Assembly (NCBI GenBank): GCA_023374045.1
Contig: CM041778.1
Coordinates: forward strand, 96,226,839-96,290,838
DNA length: 64,000 bases
DNA from: Limonium bicolor
Lineage: Eukaryota; Streptophyta; Magnoliopsida; Caryophyllales; Plumbaginaceae
Reading direction: 5' to 3'
How positions within the stretch are numbered: position 1 is the stretch's first letter; each line of letters opens with the position of its first letter. The notes below the pieces were generated by a model. The model ran no database searches and was not told the DNA's origin. It saw only the letters and a list, made by a program, of their open reading frames with translations. The translations under genes were made by a program, and so were the position numbers. Of the stretch, positions 23,055-35,787 are shown in pieces.

Positions 23055-26000
23055 TCAATTCATTAAACTTGTGCAGACGAACTCCGACCATTCCTCAAGC
23101 ATCTCAACAATTTGAGCATCATCATACTGACCCCTTTGAACACTTCTTCGTAAGCCTTGAAAAAAATGAACATAATCTAAAACGTACAAGTCTAACAACA
23201 TGTAAAGAGCATAACTGAAACTTTCAAAGAATGTTACCTTCTAACGAGTGCTCTGGTAAAAGGTTCGCCGCTCCTACTATGTCACTCATGAATCTCATGA
23301 CATAGTATCCACATTTTGAACCCCCAGGCTGCACCGGACACTATACAAACACACATATTGACAGTTATAAACAAGTTTAACATTATCACACAAATTTATC
23401 AATTAATAGAGTACATTGACAGTGTTCCAAGGGATGTTACTCTTCATTGTTTTATTCTGGAGAGATAATGCAGCTCTCATGGAACTATATACATCAGCAA
23501 TATATATATATATAGATTTAAGCATCAGTAGCAAGTTATGAAACAGTTAATGTTAAGTAATAATAATTGTGTTTACGATAACAAACTAATTACCTCAGTA
23601 TTGCGGTGAAGATCTTCGGTCTCTTGGCACCCTTACCAAGTGAGTCAAATTGCAAGATTCGTGGGTGCTTCAACATCACCAGCACAAGCAATGACCAATG
23701 TCGACTGTCCACAAATTACACAATGTGTTAAATCATTAAACAACTAACACAAACTATATGTTTTAGATAATACTAGAGAAATAGTCAAATATCATACCCT
23801 GAATGATATGGCAGCATAATAAATGACTTGTTAGAACATTCAAAGAGGGCATTGGTCATATATTGCATAAGGCCTTCCGTATCACTTGTCATCTGGACTT
23901 CACTGCACATAGCAGGACACAGGAATCCGAATCTGTGATCTTCATAGACATTGATCGCCTTATATGCACCCCTATGAGGCAATATCATTAGTCATTAACT
24001 TTTATTCAAACATCTAATTCATCACCGATCAATGAATTCAAAATATAAAGGTAGAAGTCACTCACATGGCGGCTGACTTGATAATCGCACATTCAACCAA
24101 TCCCTCCTGAAGCACTCCTCGAAGTTGGACATATACATCCCAAATCGATGTATATCTTCTCCTTGAACTATATAGTGAAATATCCGCTCGGGATCTTCCA
24201 CAGTGAGGGAATCACAATGAGGTGGTAGCAGCAACAACGATGAATGCAGAATCTGCATATTAGTCGACAAGCCGGCCAATATTCTTTTCTCCACCAAATT
24301 AGGTCTAAGCACGAAATTTGTGGATGCCTTGATTGCACAGGTGCAGCAATTCTTTTCCCTTTTCCTTATCAGTCTTTGGTCGGCTCATATCCTATGATAT
24401 TACTAATTAAGTATATGGATGCAAGGTGGTACATCAATAGTTTTATAGCAACGGTTAAGAGTAAATACCTGCCCAGGGAGTTTGACCAATTGTGCTGGCC
24501 ACTGCACTGTCAAAGTTTGTGCGGAACGCAAGGTACGTCTTTGTGGATCGGCACCGGTAAACAGACGTCACCATGCTCTGCAACAAATTCGTCCAGATGC
24601 ACTCGTGCATGGTAATGTCGGAGTGGTTCACCGTGCACAATATCACTTGGAGAAGGGAAAAGTTTTCCCCATGCCACCATGACCTCTTGTACTCCAATTT
24701 GTAAAAACGGATGGCACTCAGTGGGTGCCTGAGTGTTTGTGGAACTTGTTTAGATTAAAATTATGAATTCCTCTATGATGATATTAGTGTTCGAATGAAA
24801 AATCTTAATCGTCATGTACTCAATTGAAATGTAAGACTAACCTTTAGAGATGCATAGGGAAACGGATCAACCGAGTGGACACTACTTCCCCTACCGGTGA
24901 ACTCTGATGATGAATGGGTGACTCAACTGGTGGACGAGAAACCTCTTAGCTGCCATGCTTTTGTGTCTCAATCCTTGACATAGCCTGAGCGATCCTCTCG
25001 TCGACGCTTCGATGAATCCTCTGCTCCATCTCAGCCAGCTCTCTCAGGTGCTCCTCGTAGCTAATCATCCTTCCCTGTGCACTTCTGGACCCGGGTACGC
25101 CAAATGCCTGGCGGATACCAATGTGCCCACCCAAATACAGTTATTAGTTTAACATAAGTTCATATACAAATGAAATGAACAGTTCGACTAAAAATGAAAT
25201 GACATCACTTACCATTTGAGCAATAACTGCTCTCGTGGCATCATCGTATTGAGGATTTTCGGGAGTAAGTTCTTCGGAATGTGGCTTAACTCCCACACTT
25301 TCATTCTTCTGCCACTGGCATCCAATGAGCCATCCGTGGGCAGATATCCCTTTTGCTCCCATTCTGGTACCCTTTGAGCAATACTTTTTCCACCTAAGTG
25401 GTGAGGGTACAGATTCTTCTTAGCATTTGCTTGTTGTTGTGCACGGAGAGCCTGCATAAATTAATGATCATGTTTAGTGAAATTGAACACAAAAGACATA
25501 AGAAATTAAGAGTAATTTATGTATGTATGACACTAAAGTGCACCTGGAACTCCGGTGTGACGTGACTCAACAAATTGTACCCATTGCTCTTCGGTGATGC
25601 CTTAAACCTCCCATGGTGGTCTCTCACCGCCAAACCATGATCTGGATCATCTGGATCTTCTGGATCAGGCATCTTGTAGATGAACTTGTCAGCCAACTTA
25701 TTCTTGTGGTCCCGGAACTGTTTCGACATCGATGATAGCACATCCTTTTTAAGTGCGGGATCCACGGAGAACGAGACTACATACATGATCATTCAGTTAG
25801 TAAAGTAAACATAAATATTCTATTATTTCACAAAATCATAGTAATAATGTAGAGATTTACCTGGAGACGCTCAAACATAGTATCCTTCAACTTGAGGCAC
25901 TTGCTTCCAGGTGTGGTTTATGTTACAAATGACTTCACCAAATGGCTACCGTAAGCGGTGAAGTCATTCTTCCAATTTCCATGAGGTTGGTTGAACTGAT

Positions 26001-26170
26001 TGAATCCACCGGTTTTGTAGGAGGGCCCTTTAGCCTTCAGCCCACGTGTGCACCTCTCTTCTTTGCTTCTTGGCCTCTGGTGGGACAACTGACGGCTCTT
26101 CGGTCTGCTGTGAAGGGCCAGCCTCAGTCTCATCGCTGCACTACTGGTCTTTCTTTTTCTTTCCTCCTCT
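23055..26170 (-). pseudogene. CACTA second protein: Transposase_24-like region plus Ulp1-type cysteine peptidase
   Basis: This is a split minus-strand unit. The 5' exons (about 26130-25210) give GGFNQFNQPHGNWKNDF, FERLQ, SVDPALKKDVLSSMSKQFRD and VPEWEQKG, resembling the En/Spm Transposase_24 family. A Glu/Arg-rich coiled-coil-like piece (YEEHLRELAEMEQRI) follows at about 25060, then VQEVMVAWGKLFPSPSDIVH near 24640. The 3' exons hold a C48 (Ulp1) peptidase: His in SRHWSLLVLVM and Asp in ILQFDSLGK (about 23600-23705), and Gln and Cys in VQPGGSKCGYYVMRFM (about 23280-23340). The last exon ends QIVEMLEEWSEFVC and a TGA near 23054. All four catalytic-type residues are kept, although one frameshift (near 25350) breaks the unit. 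Ulp1 enzymes cut SUMO; CACTA elements often carry such a gene. Confidence 0.82.
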
Positions 26171-26513
26171 TGTGACCCGCTTACTTGGTCTACTGCTGTG
26201 GCTCAGGTTCTCCAGTCAAGAGAAGCTGTCCAACGGGGTCATCCATAGGGTGATCATCCACTGCAAAAAAAAATAAAGCATTTTCATCAGATATATATAA
26301 CATAAATACTATGAAGCATAACAATAACAGTTAAGATGACATTACAGTCTACATTCTACTAACAACATTAACTGACACGAAAACATAAATCATTTCATAT
26401 TTTCTACCCAAACACCCTCATCATGGTCTGATCGTGCGTAGAGCAAATCGTTTTCGGTAACATCAATTGAATTCGGTAATCCAGTAGGAAACAAGGATGT
26501 TTCCTCTACCGTT
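26171..26513. other. Spacer between the two CACTA coding units
   Basis: No gene is seen. The TnpD stop at about 26514 and the start of the next unit leave room for a short intron or intergenic spacer. Confidence 0.4.
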
Positions 26514-29500
26514 TCATTCATCGTTATCCTCATTCTCATTTTCGATTACAACCGGCCTTCTTCCTGGAAGAACAACACCATCTGCAGTCTTTCGGATCCT
26601 CAACATACCACACTTGTTCGCAATCCTTTCCCAGAACAAATTGATCATCCGTATAACCGACACGTGAAAGATCAACCAAGGTAAGCCCTCCATCATTTTG
26701 GTACCCACGTCGGTTGTCCACCCACTTGCACCGGAACAACAGAAAGGAATCAATGTCGTAGTCTAGTTCCCAGATGTCCTCGATGACACCATAATACCAA
26801 CTAGAGTTACTAACTGGTTGAGATCGGTTACCGCTGTGATACTCAGTGGCAGCAGCTTCAATTTTTACCCCACTATTCTGGTTTATCGATTTGGCATCTT
26901 GGCGTGCAGTGTAGTATGTATACCCACTAATATCATACCCCTCAAATGATGTAATATTAGTTTCAGGTCCGATTGCCAAACATCTGATCTCTTCACTTAC
27001 AGCTTCTGGATCTGATGATGCTAATGTCAACACATGATCTTTGAACCATTGGATAAAAACTCGGTTTTGTTCCTTTGTCAGCCAAATGTGGTCTTTCAAA
27101 GGATTTTGATGCCTTAACTCAACCATATGGGTTTCCAAATAAGGTTCAACAACCTCAAGATGTTGTAAGACAAACAAATGTGCTTGATGAATAAGTTGAC
27201 GCGAAACTTGCACGATCTTTCTACCAATGACACCTTTACCCTTAAACCTGCCATAGTGTCGTGGTTTTGGGATACCAATAGACTCTGCCTCACTCAAATA
27301 ATCGGTCACAAATTCCGTGACTTCCTCAGTCACTGTTGCTTCAACAATGCTCCCCTCTGGTCGATACCTATTCTTCATTCTACTTTTCAGAATACCCATG
27401 TACCGTTCAAAAGGGTACATGTACCGTAAGTATACCGGACCACAGAACTGTATCTCTCGAACGATGTGCACAATTAGATGCACCATTATGTCAAAGAAAG
27501 ATGGTGGGAAATACATCTCAAGTTGACATAATGTGACAACAATTTCACGTTGTAGATCATCTAGAGAGGTTACGTCAATTGCCTTGGAGCAAACAGCGTT
27601 GAAAAAGAAACCCGAGTTAAAGCATTTCTGACATCAGATGGCAATATCCCTCGAATTGCGACCGGAAGAAGATGTAACATCAGTACATGATAATCGTGAG
27701 ATTTCATGCCTAAAAGTTTTAAATCCTTCATCGATACAATGTTCTTCCAGTTTGAAGAGTACCCAGACGGTACTTTTACCGAGTGCAGACATTTGCAGAA
27801 ACTAATCTTTTCAGCCTTTGAGAGCGTGTAGCATGCAGGAGGTAGGTAGATTCGTTTCCCATTCTCTTGTGGGTGTAACTCCTTTCGTATACCCATGGTT
27901 TGCATGTCCTTTCTGACTTTCAATCCGTCTTTTGTTTTGCCGGGTATATTGAGTAAAGTCCCACTCACTGCCTCACCAACGTTCTTCACAATGTGCATGA
28001 TGTCTAAGCAGTGTCTCACAGAAGATGACGCCAATAAGGTAGTCCCAAAAGATAGAACACTTTTTCCAAATGTTTTTCGCCGGTTTTGATGTGTTTCCAA
28101 ATACATTTGCAATGTCCTTAACCTTTTCGTACACTTCCTCAGAGCTCAGAGGTAGACGGGCCACACGAGTTTCGGCTTGACCATTGAACAACTTTCTCTT
28201 CGTTACTCGATAAGGGTGATCTTCGGGGAGACGTCGATGACACATATAAACATTCTTCCCACAATGTTTTAAACGGTCCGAACAAGTGTCTTCCTCGCAT
28301 ATGGGACATGCAAATGTTCCTTTAACCGTGTAACCGGACAAGTTCCCATACGCAGGGAAGTCATTGACGGTACAGAACAACAAAGCCTTGAGCGTGAAAT
28401 TCTCTCTTGCATAAGCATCATATACCACGGTCCCCTCATTCCACAATAGCTTCAGATCGTCGATCAGAGGGGCAAGGTACACATCATGCTATTACCTGGC
28501 TGCTTGGGACCAGATATCAGGAGAGATAACATGATGTACTTTCGTTTCATACACAACCATGAGGGCAAATTGTAGATCACTAGCAGAACAGGCCATGTAC
28601 TGTGTTGACTACTCAATGTGCCGTACGGGTTCATTCCATCAGTACATAACCCAAGCCTCAGATTCCTATCTTCATGTCCGAAATATTCTTTGAACCGTCT
28701 GTTGATGTTTCTCCACTGAGGCCCATCTGCTGGATGTCTTAGTTTCTCATCACTCTTTCTACCCTCCGCATGCCATCGTAAGTTTTGCATCTTTCGGATT
28801 CGCAAACAACCGTTTGAATCTGGGTATAATCGGCAAATACCAAAGTAGTTTTGCTGGAGGGCTTTTTTTCTGAACGGAGGAGTACTCACCATCTTTATGC
28901 TTATACCGGGACAACGAACATTTCGGGCAATTGTCCAGATGTTCATATTCACCCCTGTACAACACACAGTTGTTTGGACACGCGTGAATTTATTGGTATT
29001 CTACTCCCATTGGACACACCCATTTCCTTGCCTCATACGTGGTGGTAGGGAGACCGTTCTCATCCGGTAGCATATCATGAATCAGCTCGAGGAATGCCGT
29101 GAAACCTTTGTCACTCAATCCATATCTTCCCTTCAGGTTGAACAAATTCAATATAGCTGTCAATTTCGTGTACTTAGTGCAAGTAGGATACAACACCGTC
29201 TTGGATGCGTCCAACAACCTTTGATACTCATCCGGCCGGTCGACAAAATTATCCTCAATGTTATCAAGCATCTCGTCCATTTGCTCATCATGATAAGTCG
29301 ACTCACTGTCAACATTGACTCCGGAAGCGCTTGGGAGTTCTGACTCGTTAGTAGCATCGAATGTCTGCTCGGTTCTTGAGTTACACCGATCGTGACTGTA
29401 GGAAGCTGAAGCATTATCTTCAACAGGTTCTCCATGAAAAGTCCATTTTGTATAATGTGGCATGAAACCACGGGTCTTCAGATGGAATTGTACGACGTTG

Positions 29501-29657
29501 ATGCTTGAATATTGTCTACCACACCACAATCAACACAAGGACATGGAATTTTCTCCGCCTTTGTCCTGTCCTTGTGTTGCACTGCAGCTTTGCAAAACTC
29601 TTTCAGCATCTTGTCAAAATGTTCCCCTCTATCACCATACATCCAGTCACGCTCCAT
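26514..29657 (-). pseudogene. CACTA TnpD-type transposase
   Basis: A likely start at 29657 gives MERDWMYGDRGEHFDK, the Transpos_assoc lead, with CPCVDCG and FHLKTRGFMPHYTKWTFHGE. The Transposase_21 core follows: CPKCSLSRYK, LRWHAEGRK, RLGLCTDGMNPYG (a conserved Asp), HSTWPVLLVIYNLPSWLCM, ISGPKQPGN and YLAPLIDDLKLLW. A DUF4218-like part (LVHIVREIQFCGPVYLRYMY, ILKSRMKNRYRPEGSIVEA) and a C-terminal DUF4216-like part (YYGVIEDIWELDYD, LFRCKWVDNRRGYQ, QVWYVEDPKD) complete it. The reading moves between frames at about 29525, 28980, 28770, 28470, 28060, 27550 and 26600, so the product is not made as one chain. TnpD proteins cut the element ends. All domains are present, so decay is recent or partly an assembly effect. 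Confidence 0.9.
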
Positions 29658-31549
29658 ACTATATGTGCAACAGATCCAAGTGTGAGTTATAGCCTTTGTG
29701 AAACTAAAATGTTTATAGAATATGGTCTGTATTAAGTTGCACATGTTTATTTCTTAATGGAGCATGACTGGGATGATTGTCAAGTAGTCTAGCCTAACTC
29801 TAAGGTTGCAAACAAAAATAAACTAGCATTTTAAATTTAACAAATTGTTGCACTTCTAAAACAGAAACCGGTGTTTAAAACAATATTACGAATACTTTTT
29901 CTACAAAAAATTCGGCATGACCTTTGCATAATTGTACACATCCCGTGCTTATTATTCAGCACTCACCAAAGTCATCACAACCACAAACATTCCAACAATG
30001 GCAGCAACCAACAATTAAAATAAATCAATTCTTTACTAGCTAACTGAAAACCAATTGCAAATTCAGATCATCAAACCAACATTTTCAATTCTCCACTGTA
30101 TAAGTTCAAACCGGTTTAGAGATTAAAACAGAATCGAGAGTTAAAATACGTACTTGTTTTTTAAGGATTTATGGAGAGGGGAGACTGGTGCCTGAGAGGT
30201 AGGCTTCTGTGCGAGAGATGCAGCAATACCACTTCTGATATGTCTCTGCAAGGGAGCAACAAAAAATAAATTACAAAAGAAATGCATCAACAAATATGGA
30301 ATGAAGCTAAATTATGTACTAGCACTTATATTTAAATACATAATTGCATTTATTAAACAAAAAATAAGGTTTAGTTACTTACTTGTGCACAGAGGAGGAA
30401 AGTGCAACAGTAATGGAAGAAGGCGGGAAACAAGAGAGGTGATTCACGGACTTGAATGTAGTGAGACCTGATAAAAAAATTAGATATTGTTAGACATATA
30501 CACATACATCAAACAATATTAATTACGAAGAGATTTTGAAAAAAAAATCGGCATGACTTTTGCATAATTTTACCTATCCCATGCTTATTATTAAGCATTC
30601 ACCAACCATTCATCAACACAAATTTCCATCACAAATCAAACTAATACCAAATTTATCCATCAAACCAAATTTTAATAATTTGTGGAAATCAAATACAAAG
30701 TAAAAAAAAGACACAACCATGCTTATTATTAAGCATTCACCAATCATTCAACAACACAAATTTCTATCATAAACCAAACTAATATATACCAAATTTATTC
30801 ATCAAACCAAATTCCAATAATTTGTGGAAATTAAATACAAAGTACAAAAGAGAAAAATGGTAAGTTAGATTATATTACCGGTTCGTAAATGAATTGTTCT
30901 CCGCTCCGCTTTCAATCTACCATGAAGAAGCTTCTCAAGTATTTATCTGTAGAGACACAAATACATATAGACACAAGAGAAACTCAGTAGTTGTGTTTGT
31001 TCCTTATATGCAGTTAGGTTGCAAATTTACAGTGAGTGAAGAGAATGAAGAGTTAAGTTAAAAAAAATTTACCGGTTCCTAAATGAATTGTTTTCAGCCC
31101 CTCTTCTCAATCGGGCGTGCGAGACGCGTGTAGCAGTACCAATCTCTACAGAGGCAACGCAGACGCAAAATAAATATGAATTGAGGGCGCAAAACTATAT
31201 TGCTTACAATGTTTATAATTAGCTTATAATTATAAGCACAAATAATGCTCAAACATTGTTCCACCCCATATATAAGCATAATAAATCTAGCCCAAATAAG
31301 CTAACCTAACTATACTTAAAAGAAGGGCCAAAAACAGCAAAAAACACTCGGACATTTCGTCAAACACCTTGTGTGCATACATAAATTTATTAGTTTAACA
31401 ACCAAATCTTGCAAAGATTTCACACACACAATAAATATCAGCATCCACAATCACAATGTGACAACAATCTATCAATTTTAACAACACATTAACAACTTAT
31501 TAAACAAAACCGAAGAAAAAATTATACTCACCGATGGCCGCTGTACTGG
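29658..31549. other. CACTA 5' non-coding region
   Basis: No gene is seen. A paragraph near 29890-30000 (GGCATGACTTTTGCATAAT, TCACCAA, CAACACAAAT) recurs near 30545-30640 and again near 30720-30850, a local triplication of about 160 bp. Confidence 0.5.
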
Positions 31550-31690
31550 GCGGGAGGAGGGCGGCGACGACCACCGACGACGACCACCGACGGCGCGACG
31601 TCCGGCGAAGGCGGGAGGAGGAGGAGGGGCGACGGCAGTGTGGTGGTGGTGGCGTCGGGTTTAGCAAATCGCCGAGGAACAGAGAGAAGA
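31550..31690 (-). other. GC-rich block upstream of the CACTA coding units
   Basis: A sharp GC-rich stretch of GGCGG, CGACGACCACCGACG and GGAGGAGG in an AT-rich element. A GC-rich first exon or promoter region at this place is common in CACTA elements; transcription would run on the minus strand. Confidence 0.5.
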
Positions 31691-31749
31691 GGGGTTAATT
31701 AGGTTAATGAAATCGTAATTGTGTCGGGGCGGGCTGGGGGGTAATTAAA

Positions 31750-32095
31750 ACGACCTATTTCGGCGGTTCTTTGTTAGGAACCGCCGAAATAGACCCTCTG
31801 TAATAATAAAAAAAATAAAAAGACCTATTTCGGCGGTTCCTAACAAAGAACCGCCGAAATATGATTTTAATTAAAAAAAAAAATAGAAACACCTATTTCG
31901 GCGGTTTCGTGTAAGGAACCGCCGAAATAGGTCTCTTTTATTTTTTTAATTATTAAAAGGGCCTATTTCGGCGGTTCATATCTAGGAACCGCCAAAATAA
32001 GTGCCTTCTTTTCAGACCGCATACATCTCGGGCCCCTACTTCGGCGGTTTTGTCTACAACCGCCAAAATAGGGGCGCCGAAATAGACGTTTTTTG
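31750..32095. repeat. Right subterminal repeats of the CACTA element
   Basis: Five or six inverted pairs of CCTATTTCGGCGGTT...AACCGCCGAAATAG are separated by short AT spacers, matching the left end array. Confidence 0.92.
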
Positions 32096-32106
32096 TACTA
32101 GTGACA

Positions 32107-32718
32107 AACAAAAACAATAACTCAAGCAGATGTCGTGGATCCTTCAAAAATAATCATAACAGAGGAGGAGGAGGAAGATCTGGTTCCTATAATAAAGGAG
32201 GAGGTCGTGGATCTTATCTGGTGAATGGAGCTCCAAACACTCAGCCTACATGTCAAATATACCAAAAGAGAGGTCATGTTGTTGATGTCTGTTATCACAG
32301 GTTTAATCAAACCTATCAGCAACAGCCTCCTCCTACAACTTTCTCTACTAATGCTGCTAGAAACTATGGTCAATCTAACTGGCTTGCAGACACAGCAGCA
32401 ACACATCATTTTACTAGTGATTTGGCTCGACTTAATCTTGGTGCTAATGACTACTCAGGTCATGATACAATAACACTCGGAGATGGATCTGGTCTGTCCA
32501 TTTCACACCAAGATTTAGGTTCAATTCCACACCCCTTTGGCTATTTTCTATTAAAACAAATCTATCACTCTCCTGTCCTAATTAAACACTTATTATCTGT
32601 TCAGAAATTCTGTCTTGATAATAGTGTTTACTTTGAGTTTTATGCCTATGGTTTTGCCTTGAATGATCTTATGACCAAGAGAGTACTTCTTCAAGGGCAA
32701 GTTATGGATATAGTGTAA
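32107..32718 (+). pseudogene. Copia 1 gag C-terminus and protease
   Basis: A Gly/Arg/Asn-rich linker leads to a zinc knuckle reading CQIYQKRGHVVDVC, where the second Cys of CX2C has become Tyr. A protease-like segment NWLADTAATHHFT follows, where the family usually has DSGATHH, so the catalytic D-S-G reads D-T-A. The frame continues into IYHSPVLIKHLLSVQKFC, the usual protease-integrase linker, and stops at 32718. Both substitutions would disable RNA binding and processing. Confidence 0.85.
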
Positions 32719-33930
32719 ATTTTTCCACCTCCTCAAACACCTCAAGTCAATGCCACTAGACTTCTTCCAGGCTTCAAGACTTCTTCTGTTATTTGGCATA
32801 ACAGACTTCGACACCCTTTCCCTTTTATTACTAATAAAGTCATGAGTGACCACCAGCTTCCCTCTACATCTTATAAATTTCATTCTGTTTGTGATGCTTG
32901 GTGTGCTGGCAAGCATCATGCCCTACCACATTACATTTCTTCAAGCTGTTCTACTTCACCTTTTGAACTTTAATACCTCGAAGTTTGGGGGCCGGCCTAT
33001 ATTACTTCTATTGATGGATTCAAATTTTTTTTTCTACTGATTGTAGACAATTATTCCAAATTCATTTGGTTATTTCCTATGAATTGCAAATATGATTTTC
33101 ACTACCTTTTTTAAACTTGTTGTAAATCAGTTTAATACTTCTGTTAAAAGTGTTCAGACTGATGGAGGATGGGAATTTACTGCCCTAAAGGATGTTGTTG
33201 TTTCTTATGGGATTTAATCACAGATTTTCATGTCCCTATTCACACTAGTAGAATGGTGCAGTTGAGATAAGGATCTGGTATATTATTGACAAGGCCCTTA
33301 CACTTCTGTCTCACTCTGGTTTACCATTTCAGTTTTGGTCTTATGCTGCTCAAACAGCAGCTTTCCTCTCCAATAGAACCCCCACAAAGACCTTGTCCTT
33401 TAAAACCCCTTATGAGAAATTGTTTCTCAAACCTCTTGACTACTCTGTTCTACGGGTGTTCGGCAGTTGTCGTTGGCCAAATCTAAGAACACAAAATGCT
33501 CATAAGCTAGCCTTTCGCTCATAGAAGTGTATTTTCGTGGGAAACTCATCCAAACATTATGGTTATCTATGCTACAATCTCTCTACAAAAAAGGTTCTGG
33601 TCAACAAAGATGTAATATTTGATGAAACCTCTTTTCCTTATAGCTCCCCACAGAATACTTCCCAAACCACCTCACCTCCTTTATCTTCTAAACCTATTCT
33701 TACCTCTGTTATTATTCCCTCTACCTCTCCACCAGTTAACTCCATAAACATAATACCCATCCCTCAGTCCATAAACACAATACACATCCCTCAGTCCACA
33801 TCACCTATTGCATCACCTACTTTTTTTTAGATTGTTAATTTGAAGTTGCAATCTCCTTGCTTCTTCAACATTCTCTAAGTCCCTTACCTCTTCACCTAAT
33901 TCCTCTGCTAGTTTACCACCACTTTTACCC
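32719..33930 (+). pseudogene. Copia 1 integrase, degraded
   Basis: Remnants appear in several frames: IWHNRLRHPF (zinc finger His), CDAWCAGKHHALP, LEVWGPAYITSIDGF (first catalytic region, Asp lost in favour of Glu), LIVDNYSKFIWLFP, and after a degraded centre VFGSCRWP-like and FHGKLIQTLWLSML-like pieces near 33450-33570. A Ser/Pro/Thr-rich linker (33640-33930) precedes the reverse transcriptase. Several stops and deletions are present. Confidence 0.75.
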
Positions 33931-35625
33931 TTGCCTTCTACATCTGCTCCTACTACACCTATTTCACATCAGTCTAACCCTTCTTTGCACCTCATGGTGA
34001 CAAGGGCCAAGGCTAACATTCATAAACCTTTGACACACACTGATGGTACTATTACTTGGTACAATAGTACCACACTTGTCCCTGATGAACCCAATTTTAT
34101 GCTGGCCCGCAAGTCCTATGAATGGAATATTGCTATACAAAAGGAATACCAAGCTCTTTTGGATACCAAGACTTGGGATCTTGTTCCATATACACCTAAC
34201 CTTAATGTTCTAAGTGTCACATGGATTCTAAATACTAAAAGGAATGTTGATGGATCAACTGAGCGCAGGAAGGCTAGGCTTGTGGCTCAAGGGTTTGATC
34301 AAATACAAGGTATTGATTACTTTGATACCTACAACCATGTTGTGAAGGTAACTACAATTATAGTTGTTCTTTCTCTAGCAGTTGCCTCTCATTAGCTTAT
34401 TCAACACCTAGATATTTAGAATGCCTTTCTGAATGGTGAGTTAGAGGAGGTTATCTTTGTCAAACAGCCCCCTGGTTTTATAAACAAGGAGTATCCCACT
34501 CATGTTTGTAAATTGAGAAAGGCTTTATATGGTTTGAAGTAGTCTCCCAGCGCCTGGTATTCTACACTTAGTTCCTCTCCGTTACATATGGGATTCATTA
34601 AGTCCAAGAGTGACAGTTCATTGTTTATTTTCAGACAAGGAAAGGATGTCATCTACATGCTTGTATATGTAGATGACATTATTGCCACTGGCTTCTCTTA
34701 CTCTCTGCTTATCAAACTCAAGCAAAAGTTGGCTTCTCAGTTTCCGGTTAAAGACGTAGGAAATCTATCTTATTTTCTTGGGATTTCTGCTCAAAGATCA
34801 TCTAAATAATTACTTCTGTCCCAAGATAAATATATCAAAGAGATCTTAAAGAAGGATGATATGTTGGAATCTAAATCTATCCCTACACCAATTACTTCTA
34901 CAGTTTCACTTGATAACTCAGACTCTCCTCTGTTTGAGGATGTCACACACTATCAAAGTATTGTTGGATCTCTCTAGTACCTAGCTATGACCAGACCCGA
35001 TATTCATTATGCAGTAATAATCGGGTCTGTCAATACATGCATAAGCTACAAACAATACATTGAGTAGCAATTAAGAGGATATTAAGGTATCTGAATCATA
35101 CCCAACACCTCGGCATCTTCTATCCTGCTGCTCCGGTGAATTCTCTCACCATATTTTTCGATGCTGACTGGGCGGGTTCTCCTTTTAACCGCAAGTCCAC
35201 CTCTAGCTTCGTCATTTTTCTAGGCTCACACATTGTTTCTTGAAGCTTGAAGAAACATAAAACAGTGGAAAAATCATCAACTGAGGCTAAATATAAAGCC
35301 CTATCTTCAGCTATAACATAATCGATTTGGATTTTGAATCTATTACAAGAGCTAGGGCACAAAATCGAGAAAGTTCCAATCTTGCTCTATGATAATCTCA
35401 GTACGACTTACCTTACCAAAAACCCGGTCTTTCATAGCCGAATGAAGCATGTGGAAGTCGACTTCCATTTTGTTCACGAGTGTGTTGCCTCTGGTGCCCT
35501 TTAGGTCGATCACATTCCCGCCGACGACCAGCTCGCCGACGTCATCACCGAAGCCCTATCTTCTTCTGTGTTTCATCGTGTTCGATCCAAACTCCCTCTG
35601 GTTAGTAGTTTGGACCGCAGGAGGA
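33931..35625 (+). pseudogene. Copia 1 reverse transcriptase and RNase H
   Basis: RVT_2 motifs are clear: [56 protein letters not shown] and the core MLVYVDDIIATG, followed by FPVKDVGNLSYFLGI. RNase H pieces follow to about 35620 (MTRPDIHYAV, FFDADWAGSP-like, TEAKYKAL-like). TAG codons at 34393, 34417, 34540 and 34975 stand where the family has Gln (HQL, DIQNAFL, GLKQSP, SLQYL). All could arise by C-to-T change of CAG. The short tract GCAGGAGGA just before 35626 is the polypurine tract. Confidence 0.88.
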
Positions 35626-35787
35626 TGTTAGTAATATGAAGTATAGGCCCTGGCCCAGTAATGTAATAAAAGGCCCATCTGTCATTAGGCCTGTTATTGT
35701 TAGTTATCAAAGCTTATAAATACCAGCTCACTCGTGAAATCGTTACACACTCAACATAATACAAACTGCATATTCATCGGTTTCTCA
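35626..35787 (+). repeat. 3' LTR of the first copia element
   Basis: Aligns over its full 162 bp with 3720-3881, with about 11 substitutions, and is followed by the CTTTC duplication. Confidence 0.93.

Larger units (their letters stand above)
22413..32103 (-). mobile_element. CACTA (En/Spm) DNA transposon inserted in copia gag
   Basis: The ends are CACTAGTAGAAAA at the left and TTTTGTACTAGTG at the right, flanked by the 3-bp duplication ACA (22410-22412 and 32104-32106). The 9691-bp element has dense subterminal repeats of TATTTCGGCGGTT in both orientations at each end, the usual binding sites of the TnpA-type protein. Both coding units lie on the minus strand: a TnpD transposase (26514-29657), then a Transposase_24 plus Ulp1-type unit (23055-26170). 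Both are frameshifted. The termini look intact, so the copy could still be mobilised in trans (inference). Confidence 0.95.
3720..35787 (+). mobile_element. Ty1/copia LTR retrotransposon, outermost element, split by two later insertions
   Basis: Two 162-bp LTRs (3720-3881 and 35626-35787) are flanked by the 5-bp duplication CTTTC at 3715-3719 and 35788-35792. Removing the Tekay insert (4588-22234) and the CACTA insert (22413-32103) with one copy of each target duplication leaves about 4.7 kb, a normal copia size. The gag frame runs across both repaired junctions. Order is LTR, primer binding site, gag, zinc knuckle, protease, integrase, reverse transcriptase and RNase H, LTR, which is the Ty1/copia order. 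By eye the two LTRs differ at about 11 of 162 positions, so the insertion is old. Several stop codons and a degraded integrase make it non-autonomous now. Confidence 0.93.
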
